This document shows positions 11,029 through 23,400 of a stretch of 64,000 nt of DNA, one piece after another (within the stretch, counting starts at the first letter, position 1; the number at the start of each line of letters is the position of its first letter). Below the pieces are notes generated by a model. The model was not told where the DNA came from. It saw nothing but the letters and a program-made list of their open reading frames with translations, and did no database searches. Where the stretch lies: contig NC_057004.1 in assembly GCF_000002595.2 (NCBI RefSeq), positions 4,188,671 to 4,252,670 of the forward strand. The letters are read 5' to 3'. Source of the stretch: Chlamydomonas reinhardtii. Its lineage: Eukaryota > Chlorophyta > Chlorophyceae > Chlamydomonadales > Chlamydomonadaceae. The translations under genes and the position numbers were made by a program.

Positions 11029-13171
11029 TCAAATGAATCCACGAATGTTACGAATGCCCAGCCGAAAGCCGCCGTTCCGGAAGTTGTTGATCACGCCGCC
11101 GTCACTGGTAAACTTGGACACCTGCACAAAGCCAGAAGATACGTAGATGACACCTTGATTGTTGCAGCAAGGCGGTCTTGCTTCCAGGCTTGCACCGGTT
11201 CACTGTTCACTTCAACATCAGTTCACCAGGTCAGCAGCCCTGCCCTGCCTCCAAACCCAGCGCACCATCAGTCCCAGTTGCCGAATCTGCAGCCCCTGCA
11301 GCGGCGGCCGGTTCGGCACGGTTCGCCCGCGGAACGTCGGCTTGAAGCCTGCGCAGCGGGCGCCGCACACAGGCACGCATTGGTCAAGAGGACATTTGAA
11401 ACTCACCTTCACCAACCTACCGGTACTATCAGCACGCTGCCGCCCAAGGCCCTTCTCCCACCAGTGGACAGAGAGCGCGGGCACCAGGCAGCGCAGGCGG
11501 CACCCCTAGCGCCCTACGACCCAAATATGACCTCGTACGGCCGTACCCACCTGCGAAGGGCAGCTCCACCTGCGTCCAGGTCCCGGCGGGCGGCGTGAAG
11601 TCGTACTGGTATTGCACCCCGTCGTAGTCACCGTCCGTCTGGCGAGTCGCGGCGCGGCGGTTTGGGCGAGTGGGGCATGTGATTCAGGTTGCCAGGCCGC
11701 CACACAGCGTTTGGTGCAGACATACAGTTGTTCGGACCTGCCGCCGCAGGCGACATCGCTTTCCCGCCGATTGCTCCCGAACCCAGCAAGCACTATCCAA
11801 TCTTCTGCCCGATGCCCACATACGGCAGCTCCCCTCCCCCCGTGTGATTTGATCACTCCCTTCTTCACATGAACGGCTGCCCCCACCCTGTTCCCCTCCA
11901 CCCCGCCCTGCGGCGCTCCCCCGCCCCACTGCCCGGCCCGCCCGCACTTTGGCGCTGAGCTTGTACTGCCGGCCGTCGCCCTGCACCGTCATGCGCACGC
12001 CGCGCGCCGCCGCAAGGCTGCTGAAGCCCGCCCAGTCGTCGGAGCGGAGGCTGGCGAAACCGCCGCCGCCGTCTGTGGTGACCCGGCCGCTGAACACGGC
12101 GGCCCGGTCGGCGGGGTTGTAGGTCAGGCCGTCGCTTTGGGACATGCCACCCATGATCTGTGAGGAATGGGAAGGAAAGGTACAGTGGCAGGGGTAAGGG
12201 GCAGGACTTGGTGTGGTGTGTGAGGGGTCAGGGCTGGCGATTTGATGGAAGACATGGTTGGCGAGCACTTGATTTTGCCACGGTCTGCAGCACGCCAGGC
12301 TTCTACGGTATGCGCGTCGGCGGGCTCAAACTACACCGTGTGACGATTGCCGCCCATCGCCCACCACATATCGCCCACTAGGCTAACCCACCCGCCCTCC
12401 AGCACTGCCTGCCCCGTGTCCCCGCGCCGGCGCCCACCACGTCGTCCATGATGCGCCAGCGCGGCGCCACCGGCAGACCCATTTCAAAGTTCAGCACCTG
12501 TGCGTCACCAGCAGCATCAGCAGCGTCAGCAGGAGCAGCGGCAGAGGAGCAGCGGCACCGTGGTACCGTGTTGACATGCACGGATGGCAGCCAGCTCTGA
12601 TGAGAACCGCTCTGCCTCACAAGCATACACGCCTAGTACGACGATACCAAACAGGACCGTGACGCCCAACGGGCTCCAGCTTCATCCCCACTCCAACACC
12701 CCACATACGCTGCACCCCCTGCCGCCAGCAACGCACCTCAAACTCGCCACCAGGACCCGCGCTGGCAGCCACACGCGCCGCCGATTCGCGCGCCGCCACC
12801 GCGCCGCTGAGGATGGAGTCGAAGGAGCGGCGCATGATCCAGGCGCCCTCGTCCTTGCTGCCGGCCTCCAGCGCCCGCCGCACCGCATCCTGCAGCGCGG
12901 CCTTCTCGCCCTCGCTGGCCGAGCCCTTCTCCACCAGGTCGAGTGCGGCGCGCACATAGGTGTTCATGCAGCCACCTATTTGGTGAGCGGTTGAGAGGAG
13001 GGGCGGTGGCAGAGGGGTCAGGGAGCCGCATCCGTGTGGCGGGCCTCAGGCTGCCCACCCGTCGGTTACAGGAGCTGCGCGTTGCCACTCACCTGGATCC
13101 CCAGCATTATAGATGGGCGCTCCAACAGCGATGGCATTGCGAATGCTATCGGCAACCACCGGCGTGGCCAT
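11029..13171 (-). CDS. CIA30-domain (complex I intermediate-associated 30-like) protein
   Basis: The CIA30/NDUFAF1 fold is a jelly-roll found in mitochondrial complex I assembly factors and, in plants and algae, in plastid proteins. Seven exons (13093-13171, 12737-12975, 12438-12497, 11948-12157, 11551-11638, 11266-11348, 11029-11121) join in frame to 283 residues. The domain is plain from WRIMDDVIMGGMSQSDGL, AVFSGRV, GGFASLRS, VRMTVQGDGRQYKL and the C-terminal block ending FRLGIRNIRGFI. About 105 residues of mixed helical sequence precede it. The chosen start (MATPVVADSIRN) shows no obvious presequence. The frame stays open upstream to 13684, but using it would overlap the divergent HVA22 gene. 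Organelle and exact role are therefore open. Confidence 0.88.
11854..11880 (-). repeat. Dispersed 27-nt repeat, copy 2
   Basis: Reverse complement matches the element at 5715-5741, beginning AGCCGTTCATGTGAAGAA. It is in an intron of the CIA30-domain gene. Confidence 0.6.
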
Positions 13172-13490
13172 GCTGAAGGATGGCACAGTCCTGGCCTCAA
13201 CAGACAACCCAAACCCCGAGCTCCCGTGCGCTTGGATGCAATGCCTATACACGGCGTTACGCGCCCCAGAGCGATGTCTTTGGCAGAAGTTTAATGAGTT
13301 CCCGCAAATGGGCTTTCGCGTTGCCAGGGGAAAGCCCTCGTCGGCTAATCCCTTATTAAAATCTTGCTGACCTACAGTATGTAAATAAACGCAAAATACA
13401 GTATACGACTTCTGCGACTGTTGCACAAATCTGTCCGCGCTCTTATTCACCCGCTGCACACAAGCATAGCTGAGAAGTGACGACAAGATA
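13172..13490. promoter_or_regulatory. Shared divergent promoter region, CIA30 / HVA22
   Basis: 319 bp between two outward-facing start codons. It includes a lower-G+C stretch around 13365-13405 with TAAATAAAC. It must hold both leaders and promoters. No defined motif was recognised. Confidence 0.45.
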
Positions 13491-15366
13491 ATGATAATTT
13501 CAGCGCCCATCTGCAGAGTTCTCATGTAGGTCGGCTTTCGGGCGTCCATCGCTCGAGGCTGTCGCACCGGTTCCGCGCTGGCAGCTTGTGCAGGGCGCTG
13601 GACGGAGGCGCTTTTGCTTAAATTCCAAGAGGCCAGCGTGTCCAATGCCACGAAGGCGCCCGCGAAACCATGTCTGCTTGTCACCTGCTCCGTGTGCAGG
13701 GTGGTGCTGGGCTGCGCGTTCCCAGCCTACATGACCCATAAAGCAGTCAGCTCCGGCAACACACAGCAGCTACGGCACTGGTGCATATACTGGCAAGTGC
13801 GGATACGGCGGGCGGTCTTGCAACCCTGGGGCTGGCGTGCCTGCATCGCCCTGCCCGCCCGCCCGACTCGCAAACATGCGTGTTCCACCCGGTTTGCGCT
13901 CACGCCCAAAAGCATGTCCAACTTCCGCGCGCATGTACCCGCTACTTGCAGGCTGCTGATGGGGTTCTTCATGTGCGTGGAGTGGCTGGCAGACCTGAGC
14001 ATTTTCTGGTGGGTCGGATACTGAAACTGAAAAAAGATGGCGTCTCAATTAGAGGTGTATGTGACGGGACAACTGGCGGTGAGGGCGGGAGACGGGCACT
14101 GGTGGTCGCAGCCACCTCCGGTGCCACGAGCAGCCGAAGGTCCTGTTTACGTTCGCAGTGGGGTTCGTTGCTGACAGTCTCGTGGTGCCGTACGTCGCGG
14201 GGCCCGGCTGGTGCAGCAACGGGTGGTCACGGGGTGAGCGTGTCCGTTGCAGTCCATGCCCGGCACTGCCTCACCCCGCAGCCCCTAAACTCCTGCAGCC
14301 GCGTCCGGCCTAGGCATGGCCTTGCTAGGCATCTCTCACACACCTGCCCGCGCCCGCGTTCTCCTCCACCTGCATCTACGTCGCCATGCAGCCCCTCCTA
14401 GCTCGCCGCCTTGCCCTCGCCCTCACCCTCACCCTTGCCCCTCCCGCCTTCCCTGCTGTCCCCTGCCTCCTTTCCCCGCACTCCTCCCCTGCCCGCAACA
14501 GGCTGCCGCTGTACTACGAGGCCAAGCTGTTGTTCGTGGTGGCTCTGTGGCACCCGCGCACACACGCCGCCATCACCCTGTACGACACGTGAGTGCAGTA
14601 GAAGTAGCGTCAAATGGATGGAGGTCGCCGTCCAGGGGCCAGGCGGCAGTGGCTGAGCGTTATGTCCCCCAAACACCGCTAATGTGCTAAGGAGCGCCTC
14701 TGACGGCATGGCTGGAACTGGCGTGAAACAAAGTCGGCCTGACGCCGACGGGCTTTTGGCTGACACGCTGAAAACGACTAATTCGTGTGCCGTCCTGCTG
14801 CCCCATCTCCCCTTGTCAGCTACATTCTGCCGCTACTACGCCAGCACGAGGCAACCATCGACCGGCATCTATCAGAGACGCGCGCACGGCTAGCGGACGC
14901 GGTGACAAGCCAAGTAAATGCGTGAGTCAGTGGCGTGACCTGGCAGTAGGCTTTTGCACCCTTGCGAGAGCGAGAGCTGTGAGGCCAGCTGGCAGTAGCT
15001 TGCGGCGGCCTCCACACTGCAGCACATTTCCTGCACCTTGCCACCTGAACACGCACATGTTGTGTGCTGGACCACAGGGCCCAAGGCTACGTCAACAACA
15101 ATGCCGGCGCGATACTGCAGGGGCTCCGCACCTTTAGCGAGCAGGTGTGCGGGGACTTGTGGCACACGCTTCTCCTGGCGCAGCAGCTGCGCACGCGGTG
15201 CATCCACACACACACGGCAGTTGGGCACCCGCCTTCAACAACTCTCCCCTTGCGACACAAACTCTTACCCCAACCTATCACACCCTGCCCTTTGCAGAAA
15301 CCGGGAGCAGCGCCCGGGTCCTTCTCCGGCCAGTTCACGGATTTGAACCATGCCAAGTCGCAATAA
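13491..15366 (+). CDS. REEP/HVA22 (TB2/DP1) family ER membrane-shaping protein
   Basis: Members insert wedge-like hairpins in the ER membrane and help shape tubules or traffic vesicles. Seven exons (13491-13525, 13700-13792, 13952-14008, 14502-14588, 14820-14921, 15078-15144, 15298-15366) give 169 residues, typical length. Family landmarks: FPAYMTHKAV near residue 18, TQQLRHWCIYW, the core LPLYYEAKLLFVVALW, and the tail beginning YILPLLRQHEATI. The short first exon encodes MIISAPICRVLM, and joining it to exon 2 restores the expected hydrophobic N-terminus. The second intron must use a GC donor (CTG then GCAAGT); the nearby GT would put the next exon in the wrong frame. It is divergent from the CIA30-domain gene and tandem with IFT74. 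Confidence 0.92.
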
Positions 15367-15427
15367 GGAATTCTTTCCTCTGTTTGAAGCATGTTTTTAA
15401 GGATATCAATTGCAATCATGAGTTTGT

Positions 15428-15432
15428 TGTAA
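15428..15432 (+). terminator. Poly(A) signal TGTAA of HVA22 gene
   Basis: TGTAA about 60 nt after the TAA stop at 15364-15366. The IFT74 start codon follows about 255 nt later. Confidence 0.6.
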
Positions 15433-15686
15433 AAGAGCCCACACAACAAGTACTCATTCCCGCATCGGCTTGGCAGGGCTCAGCCGCGTGAATTGGAACC
15501 GGCACAGTTTCGCTTAGAGTTGCTTAGATACAAACAGATACCTAAGCTCCTCTAGAAGGCCGGGCGAAGTCAACCTCGAACTTAGAAGCCGAGCGACATC
15601 TCGACGGAAGAGCGACCCTTAGCCCGCACCGACTTGACGTAGCTAATCCATACGGCTGGGAAAAAGACGCCTGCCTCTAGTCTGCT

Positions 15687-18600
15687 ATGGACAGGCCCTC
15701 TAGCCGCGGAGCACTTGCCCTTGGCGCAGGCGGTCTTGGGAAAGCACCGACTGGTGGAGCAGTGCAACAACCAGATAGGCCGATGACTGGACAACGTGGA
15801 GCGGCGCCGGCCGGTCCCATGCGCGCCCCAGCGGGTGCCTCCATTATCGGTGCCGGTCCTCCAGGCACGGCCATGCGCGGAGGCCCCGGCCCCGCCGGTG
15901 GGCCCCCCGGCACCGCGTACAAGCGCATGGGGACGGCATCTCAGCGACCAGGGACAGGACAGCAGGCGGCAGCAGCGGCGGCAGCGGCACGGGCAGGCCA
16001 GCAACTGCAGGTGGAGAACCGGCCCATCACCAACCATGGTGTGTCGGGCATGAAGACGGCCGCGGCGGGCGTTGGTCGCCAGGTGCTCGATAAGAACTAC
16101 TTCATGAACGAGCTGCGGCAAAAGCGTATGGAGATTGCGCAGGTCACGTCAAACATGAAGGTGAGGCAGGCCACGTCCGGGCGAGGGCGCCATGCCATGT
16201 GGGCATGTGTTCACGCAGTTGCGGCCGCGGTGAATCGGTCAGCCGCAGAACCAGAGAGACTGGCACATGTTGTACCACTCACAGTCACATACTGGGTTGG
16301 ATTGGGGAATTGTCAGGTGCCGCTGCGGCGGGGAGCTCTCCGTCACCGCTATGCCCCCCCCCGCCCTTCTGCGACAACCTGTTTCCTCCTCATGCCCCAC
16401 ACCCCGCGCTCCCACCTGCTCGCCTCCCACCTGCTCGCCTCTCCAGTCCGACCTGGAGGCTCTGGAGCGCAAGCAGGCTCAGTACAACAGCATGGACAAG
16501 CGCGCCTCCGACCTGAGCAAGGAGGTCAAGATCCTGCAGGAGGCCCTGGCAGACTACAACACCGTGCTGGACAAGGTGCGCAGATGCGAGGGGAGGAGTC
16601 AACTCCACGCCACGAGCGAGGGGAAAAGGAAATAGGGCTAGCCGAAAGGGACCTGCCTAGTGCTGTGAAAAGCATGTGTACACCTGGCACGCGCCGCTAA
16701 CCCTTCCGCGGCCGTCCCGCCGGCGTCCCCCGCTCCCTTGCTGCTCGCAGGTGGGGTCGCAGGCGCCGGTGTACGTGATCCAGCAGGAGTTCGCGGCGCT
16801 CAAGGACCGCAACGAGCAGCAGCGCAAGCGCGTGGACGAGGTGCTCACGGAGCGCCTCAACCTCGAGTCCAAGGCCAAGCAGGTGCGTGCGTGTGGGCGT
16901 GCCGCGGCGGTATGGGCTGCTTGCGGGAGTGTGGGCCTCTGTGCGCACCGGTATCTTGAATGTTTGTGCAGTGGGTTGGATGGGTACAGGCCGCGCACGC
17001 ACAGTCTGCCAGTCGCCCGTGTGTCTGGCTGTGTGTTGGCCGTTCCCGTTAGCCTGACCACTGCCTGTCGCCCCTGGCTGCCCTCGGCAGGCCGAGTCCA
17101 AGATGTCTGAGATCCAGGCGTCCATGGACCAGCGCCTCAACTCTATGCCGCCCAGCCAGCGCAACGAATACACCACGCTCGTGGCCGAGCAGCAGCAGCT
17201 GCAGGTGGGCGCGAGGTGTGGGGCTGTGGAATTTGGAATGTGGGCGCGAGGTGTGGGGCTGTGGAATTTGGAATGTGGGCGCGGGGTGTCGGGCTGTGGA
17301 ATTTGGAATGTGGGCGCGGGGTGTGGGGCTGTGGAATTTGGAATGTGGGCGTCTGCGCGCGGGCGGAGGGGCTGGCTGGAGTGTGGGGCGGTGGGCGCAA
17401 GCGACGCGAACCGCGGTGCACATGCCCCTCAGCACAGACGCTTCTTGCATGCACATGCACGCCCGTCCTAACCCCGAAACCCTATAACCCCCTCCCTCCC
17501 ATCCCCTCCCCCCTGCAGGCCGACAGCAAGCGCTTTGAGGAGGTGCTGGACGAGCTGGACAAGGCGCTGCAGGCCAGCGAGGGCGAGCTGGCGCGCAACC
17601 CCTTCAAGCAGCGCAGCCTGCAGCTGCAGGAGCAGATCCGCGCGCTCACGGAGAAGAAGTACGAGCTGACGGAGGAGGAGCGGCAGAGCAAGCGCTCGCC
17701 CGAGGAGCTGCGCGCCGACCTCATGGCCAAGATCAAGCGCGACAACACCGAGGTGGAGCAGATGACGCAGCAGGTGCGCAGGAGGCAGGGGCAGGAGGGG
17801 GGGGGCGGGAGCAGGAGGAGTGGGGTGGAAGCGGGGAGCTGAGCTGCGGCTGACTCATGGTCTTGCGGTCTTGGCGCCGTGCGTTAGGAGCAGGATGCAG
17901 GAATGTGGCTGCAGCCGGCCCGTGCAAACATACCGTACTGGACAAGTAGCGGCGCGCAAACCCTCGTTACCGCTTCCCCCTCTGCTCTCTGCAGATCCGC
18001 GAGCTTCAGGACCAGATCAAGAAGATGGAGGAGCGCGTCAAGAGCCTGGGCGGCGCCACCAGCGGCGCGGCGGCGGCGGAGGAGAAGGCCAACCGCGAGA
18101 AGTTTGAGGAGCTGCTGGCCAAGGAGCGCGACCTAAACAACTTCATGGACGGCTTCCCCAGCCGCAAGGCCGCCAAGATGCAGGTGCGGAGGCGGCGTCG
18201 AGTGTGTGGTAGAGGGGTGTGGGAGAGGGTTCTGAGGGGGTTGCTTGGGAGTCTGTGCATGTCTGGGTGCGTGCGCTGTGCGGCAACAAGAGGGTACGGT
18301 TCCTTGCAGTCAATATCAGCGCTGCCCTGCCAGCAGCACATTGTGGCTGACCATACGCCTTCGTGTTGGCCTCTGCCCTTGTCCTTGGTGAGCGCAGGAG
18401 AAGCAGCAGAAGGAGGACGGCATCGTGGGCGTGCTGGAGAAGATGGTGAAGATGCAGGGCATCATTGGCTCCAACCTGCCCAGCCAGAAGAAGTACAAGG
18501 AAATGCAGGACGAGCTCGAGTACAAGAAGATGCAGCTGGAGAACACGCAGACCACGCAGGAGCGGCTCAAGGAGGTGCGTCGGGGCGGGCTGGCGCGCGC

Positions 18601-19657
18601 CGGCGCGGGGCTGGCGAGAGGTGTGGGCCCAGCGGGCCGTGGGTTACAGGACATGGAAACTGCGCAGTCCTTGTCGACACCGGCACTGCATGGCCCGAAT
18701 TTTCATGCATCTATGTGCAAATGCAAACATCATTGCATAACGCTGCGCGGAACGTCTTTTTGCCCCGCAGGAGCTGACCATGCGGCGCACAGAGCTGGAG
18801 AAGATCGATACGCTGGAGGACAAGATCAAGCTGGAGCTGACGCAGCTGGCGGAGCGGCAGGAGGCCATGGAGAAGGAGATGGGCGAGTTCGGCAGCGTGA
18901 GTCACAGGGCCGGTGGTGGGAATAGGTTTGAAAGGGTAGAGACACAGGAGGTCGCGAACACGTCGCCATTGTTACTGCTTGACTTTTGTAATGTAGCAGA
19001 GGTTTTAAACCCATCCGCTTTGCCAGCATCAAAACATGTTGGTTGTGCAGGAATGCTCACCCAGCTTTTGTGTCTATGTCCCGCTCCTCTTGGACCTCTC
19101 AGGTCGAGGACATCCAGCGCAAGGCCAACGCCGCACGCGAGCGCATGGAGGGCCTGCGCAGTGTGCTGTTGAAGCGCAAGGACCTGCTGCGCTCCATCGT
19201 GGCGGAGCGCGGCCTCAAGTTCCAGGCCAAGCGCGCGCAGCTGCAGGACCACAACCTCCAGGTGGGGACGGGCGGCTGCAGCGGCGGGCGTCGCAGAATC
19301 AGGGCGGCTGCGAGCGTGCATGGGGTGCTGACCGCGCGCCTGAGAATGCGCCCTGCCTCCCTGCGCATCTAAGGTCACGATCACCTGCTTGGCACGTCGG
19401 TGTTTGGACAATATATCCGGTCTGCACTTCACCGCCACCAACACCCCGTACACTCCTGCACGTCCGCCGTGCGCCTCGCCCCACAGGTGCAGCTGGAGAA
19501 GATGGAGGCCAAGCTGAAGAATCTGAGCGCGGGCGTGTTCGAGATGGACGAGTTCATCAAGGCCAAGGAGAGCGAGACCAACTACCGCCAGCTGGCCTCC
19601 AACATAGCGGCGCTGGTAGACGACCTCAACGTGCATGTCAAGAAGGCCGTGGTGTAA
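15687..19657 (+). CDS. IFT74: Intraflagellar transport protein IFT74 (IFT72/74)
   Basis: Core component of the IFT-B train that carries cargo along cilia. Its basic, disordered N-terminus works with IFT81 in tubulin binding, and its coiled coils pair with IFT81. Ten exons (15687-16160, 16447-16575, 16751-16882, 17091-17204, 17519-17773, 17995-18183, 18398-18574, 18771-18896, 19103-19261, 19487-19657) sum to 641 residues, the length I recall for the Chlamydomonas protein. The start MDRPSSRG leads into about 115 residues rich in Gly, Pro, Ala and Arg. Then come GVSGMKTAA and the conserved DKNYFMNELRQKRMEI, and long heptad coiled coil to the end. The tail YRQLASNIAALVDDLN is also typical. The downstream neighbour is another coiled-coil gene on the same strand. 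Confidence 0.96.
17213..17350 (+). repeat. 34-bp minisatellite, four units, in IFT74 intron 4
   Basis: Four head-to-tail copies of a unit containing GCTGTGGAATTTGGAATGTG followed by GGCGCG. Units differ by one or two bases. The array starts within about 10 nt of the exon 4 donor. Confidence 0.9.
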
Positions 19658-20408
19658 GAAGGAGGCAGTGGTGTAAGGGGTCTCCGGAGGAGGGCGCGTG
19701 CCGTTGTTGGGGTGTTGGGGGCGCGGCGCGAGAAGTACGTGCGTGTGGCGTTGTGCCTTTCAGCAGGCTGCACGTGTAGTACGGTAGTCAAGGTGAAGGG
19801 CGGCCTGGGCACAGGAGGATGCTGACGCCGTGACGGGTGACGATGACAGGCCATCGCGAGTTTGATCTCTGCTGTCGAGTCATTGACTTGGGTTCCTAGA
19901 CAGGTCGGGCTACAAGCCCGGAGGTTGATGGCTCACCTCGCAGTGCGCGGACAGCAGGTGTGGCGCATGCGCATGTGCCTCAGGAGCGCGGTGCGGACCA
20001 GGGAAGATGCGATGGGAGTAGGCTAGGCCTGTGTGAGGGCCCTTGCCGAAGCGCCACGGCCATTCCATGGCCTGGCCCGAAGGCAGCGCTCGTGGTTGGA
20101 TACTGACCAGCGGCGTCAAGCGGCGTACGATGTCAGAAGTGGAGCTACCGCCCCTGCACAAGGGGTGATGTACATACTGTTATTTAGGAGTCCGCTGCTT
20201 ATAGCTACTGGACTGCAGAAGAAGGAGGCTGCAAGGATCTGATGGAGGCGCTGGTGTGTATGGATGACGCTGTAAGAGATGCACAAGAGCGCATGTCCGT
20301 ACGGCTATGCGATGTGCCCGCCCCCGGCCCCTCGCCTACCTGCAGTCTTCTCCCACTTTGCATACAGACCCAGCCAACACAGCCTTACACATGCTATAAA
20401 ACTGTAAT
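19658..20408 (+). other. IFT74 3' UTR and spacer
   Basis: No gene seen. It contains the TGTAA signal at 20271-20275. The next start codon is at 20409, so the promoter of the coiled-coil gene must lie within or overlap the IFT74 3' end. Confidence 0.5.
20271..20275 (+). terminator. Poly(A) signal TGTAA of IFT74
   Basis: TGTAA about 615 nt after the IFT74 stop. A closer TGTAA at 19672-19676 overlaps sequence just after the stop and seems too early. Confidence 0.45.
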
Positions 20409-23400
20409 ATGTCGCCAAGCGTGTCTTGGGGCCCTATGCCGGGCGGGCGAAACGTGAACGCCTTCAATGTGTTTCGCAAGGACGATGCCGTCGTCCGGGC
20501 CCTTCAGGGGTCCCAGGTGGCACTCCATGAGTACCGTATGGCTTATGATAACCTCTTGCAAGTAGCTACAGCGGACCGGGACGACTGGAGCAAGCAGAAA
20601 ATCGCCATGGAGGACGATTTGCGGGCGCTAGCCATTAGGAACTCAGAAGCGGAGCGCCTCTTTAAGGTGAGATATGACAATATTTGGCCTGGCCTGCAGT
20701 GCGACAGCGACTGCAAGAAAATATGCTCGATGCAACGCCCGCAACCGCCGGAGCCGGACCCACATGATTTGACAATTCACGTCGATTAATGCACCCGCAG
20801 GAGCAACTTAAATCACTTCAAGACTCACTGAATCGGGCGGAGCAGGCTTACGCAGCGCTGGATGCCGAGTCGCGTGAGAAGGAGGCGCAGAGCGAGGCCT
20901 CAATTGCGGAGCTAATGGAACGCGCTGCTGAGTTGCAAGACGAAATCGACCAGATACAGGCAAGCGCGTCGGCTGGCAGGGGTTACTTAGTTGCAACCAC
21001 TGACACAACCACTTTGGGTTTCGCGGCGCTCACCCTTCGTCTACCGCTCGCGCTGACTGCTCGCCTCCCGGACTCCCCGGCCCTCGACCTTTCGCACCTC
21101 GCAGGCGGAGCGGCTGGCACTGCTGGAGCAGGTGGCAGGGCTGCAGGCCGACGCGGCGTTGAAGGACGCGGCGGTGGCGCGTGTGGCGGAGCTGGAGGGC
21201 GCCATTGCGGCGCTGCGGGAGCGCGCAAAATACCTGGTGGCGGACCTGCAGCGCGACAAGTGGGTGACGTGGCGGCGCATTGCGTGGCGTGTGTGGTGGA
21301 CGGTGCGGGTGGCCCTGCAGCAGCCTTTGTGATGGAGCGTCGAGGATCCTGCTTTGACTTCATGATGTCAGTGCATTTAAAGCGTGCAAGTGACGTGTGA
21401 AGGACGATGCGCCAGCAAGCACACAGCAATTCGCATCCAAATCTTCCACCAAGCGTAGCGCTGACCTCCTGTCCTTCACCCACTGCCCGCCTGTCACGGC
21501 GCAGGGACGCGGCGGAGTCTCGCATTGTGGAGCTGGCATCGGACCTGTCGATCACGCAGCAGCAGCTGGCGGAGCAGGCGGCGGCGCGGGCGGCCAGTGA
21601 GGACGCGGCGCTGCGGCTGGCGCTGGAACGGCAGCGGCTGGCGGCGGCACTGGAGCTGGAGAGACTCATCAAGTGGGTAGTTACATAGGGTCGGGATTGC
21701 GTTGTCATGCATGGCGTTTGAGTATGGGCAGAGAAGTTTGGGCCTGTAAGGGATACGGTATGATGTCCTGAGACGTTTAGTACGGAGCGGCCCGCCGCCC
21801 GTTCGTTGTCCGTCGGGCTAACACCTCTACCTGCTCCCACGGCCCGATCCACCCAGCGAGCCGCTGCGGCACACGCACTACGCCACCACCACCACGCTGG
21901 CACACGTGATGCGCTCCACCGCCGCGCCCACCGTGCAGCAGCGCTCGGGCGCGCCGGCACAGGTGCACACGGCCGCCTCTCCACAGGTGCGTGTGCGGCG
22001 CTAATGCAGGTGGTGGCCGTGGTAGAGCCGCGGTGTTGCCAACGTCGTACACTCGCAGCTGCTGCACTTGCATGTGTAGTCATGAATGGAGCTGCATCCA
22101 TGATTTACATCGGGTGCCCGGCATTGGGCCGGAGTCGGGCACAGCCGGGAAATAAGCGTGATGCATAATGTTTGCATGCGCACCAGCGGCCGCTCACAAT
22201 AGTGTCTGTGCCCTGAAGTAACGTTGACTACCATGTTTTTCCCTCTGCAGTACTGGGCTGCTGGTACCAGTCCCGACTTGCTGACTGTATCGCGGCCCGG
22301 CAGTGCGCCGCCGTCAGCCGCCAAGCTCACAGCAGGCGGCGTGACGGCTGGCGGCGGCGTGTCGCCGCGCCCCCAGCTGGACAGCGTGTCAATTTCCCGA
22401 CCGGACATGTCAGGTACGTACGTGTCGAGGCGGAAACCGTACATGCATGGGTTGTGGCTTGTCGCATTGCTGCGTCGAGTAGATACGAGTGCAAAGCAGC
22501 TACGGTACGTCAACGTGCCCAGGCGCCCGGGTATGCAGCTCACCATGCCTCTGCTTGCCCCCTGGCCTGCTGTACCCTGACTGCAGCTGCCCTGACCGGC
22601 AAGGACCTCACTCGGCTGGGCCGCGCCTGGGGCACCACCACCACCACCGCCGGCCACCCGCACCCGGCCTACCCGGAGAACGTCAACTCCCACCTCACGC
22701 CGCCGCCGCCCGGCCCGCCGCGCCGCACCACCACCGCCGCCTCAGCGGCCGCCGCGGCCACCGCCACGGCTGCTGGCCTGACTACGGCTGCGCACGGAAC
22801 CGCAGCCTCCCGCACCCGCGCGGCCGCCACTGGCGCAGTGCCCGCCTACTCGCCTTTCTACGGCAGCCTTGCGGCCTCTCGGCCCGCCGGCACCGCCTCA
22901 GGCTCTAGCGGCGGCGCCTTTGGCACCAACTACCCGGTCCCCACCGCGGTTCCCATCACAGCTGCACCTCCGGCCTTGCACTACTCGTACGCGCCGCCGT
23001 CGGCCACTGCAGCTGCGGCGGCGTCCACTGCCGCCGCTGCCACAGCCGCAGCTGCCAGCAGCTCTGGCGGCATCGTGCCGCGCTACCTGACAGACATGCC
23101 GCGTTCGCCCGGCCCGCCCGACAACGCCTCGCTGTGGCTCACCACTGGCGCCTGGGCCTCGCCCACGGCAGGCAGGCCAGACTTCCTCGCGGCAGCCCTG
23201 GCGACGCCACCGGTGGGTGCGTCGCCGCTGCCATCGCCATCGCCATTACGCGGCGCGATGATGTCACCGGCGGGTACCGCCTCGCCGGCAGCGGGCAGCG
23301 CCAGCCGCCGCGGCGCCAGTGCACGGACTCCGCCCGCGCCTGCCGCCGGCAGCCCGGCAGCCCGGACTACTAGAGCTGGCTCTGGTGCTGCGAGCAGGGG

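Noticed and set aside
15677-15928. Minus-strand frame over IFT74 exon 1
   Set aside because: Antisense of low-complexity Gly/Pro/Ala coding sequence.
18840-18900. Extra transcript start inside IFT74
   Set aside because: Internal Met codons only; exon phases support one continuous gene.
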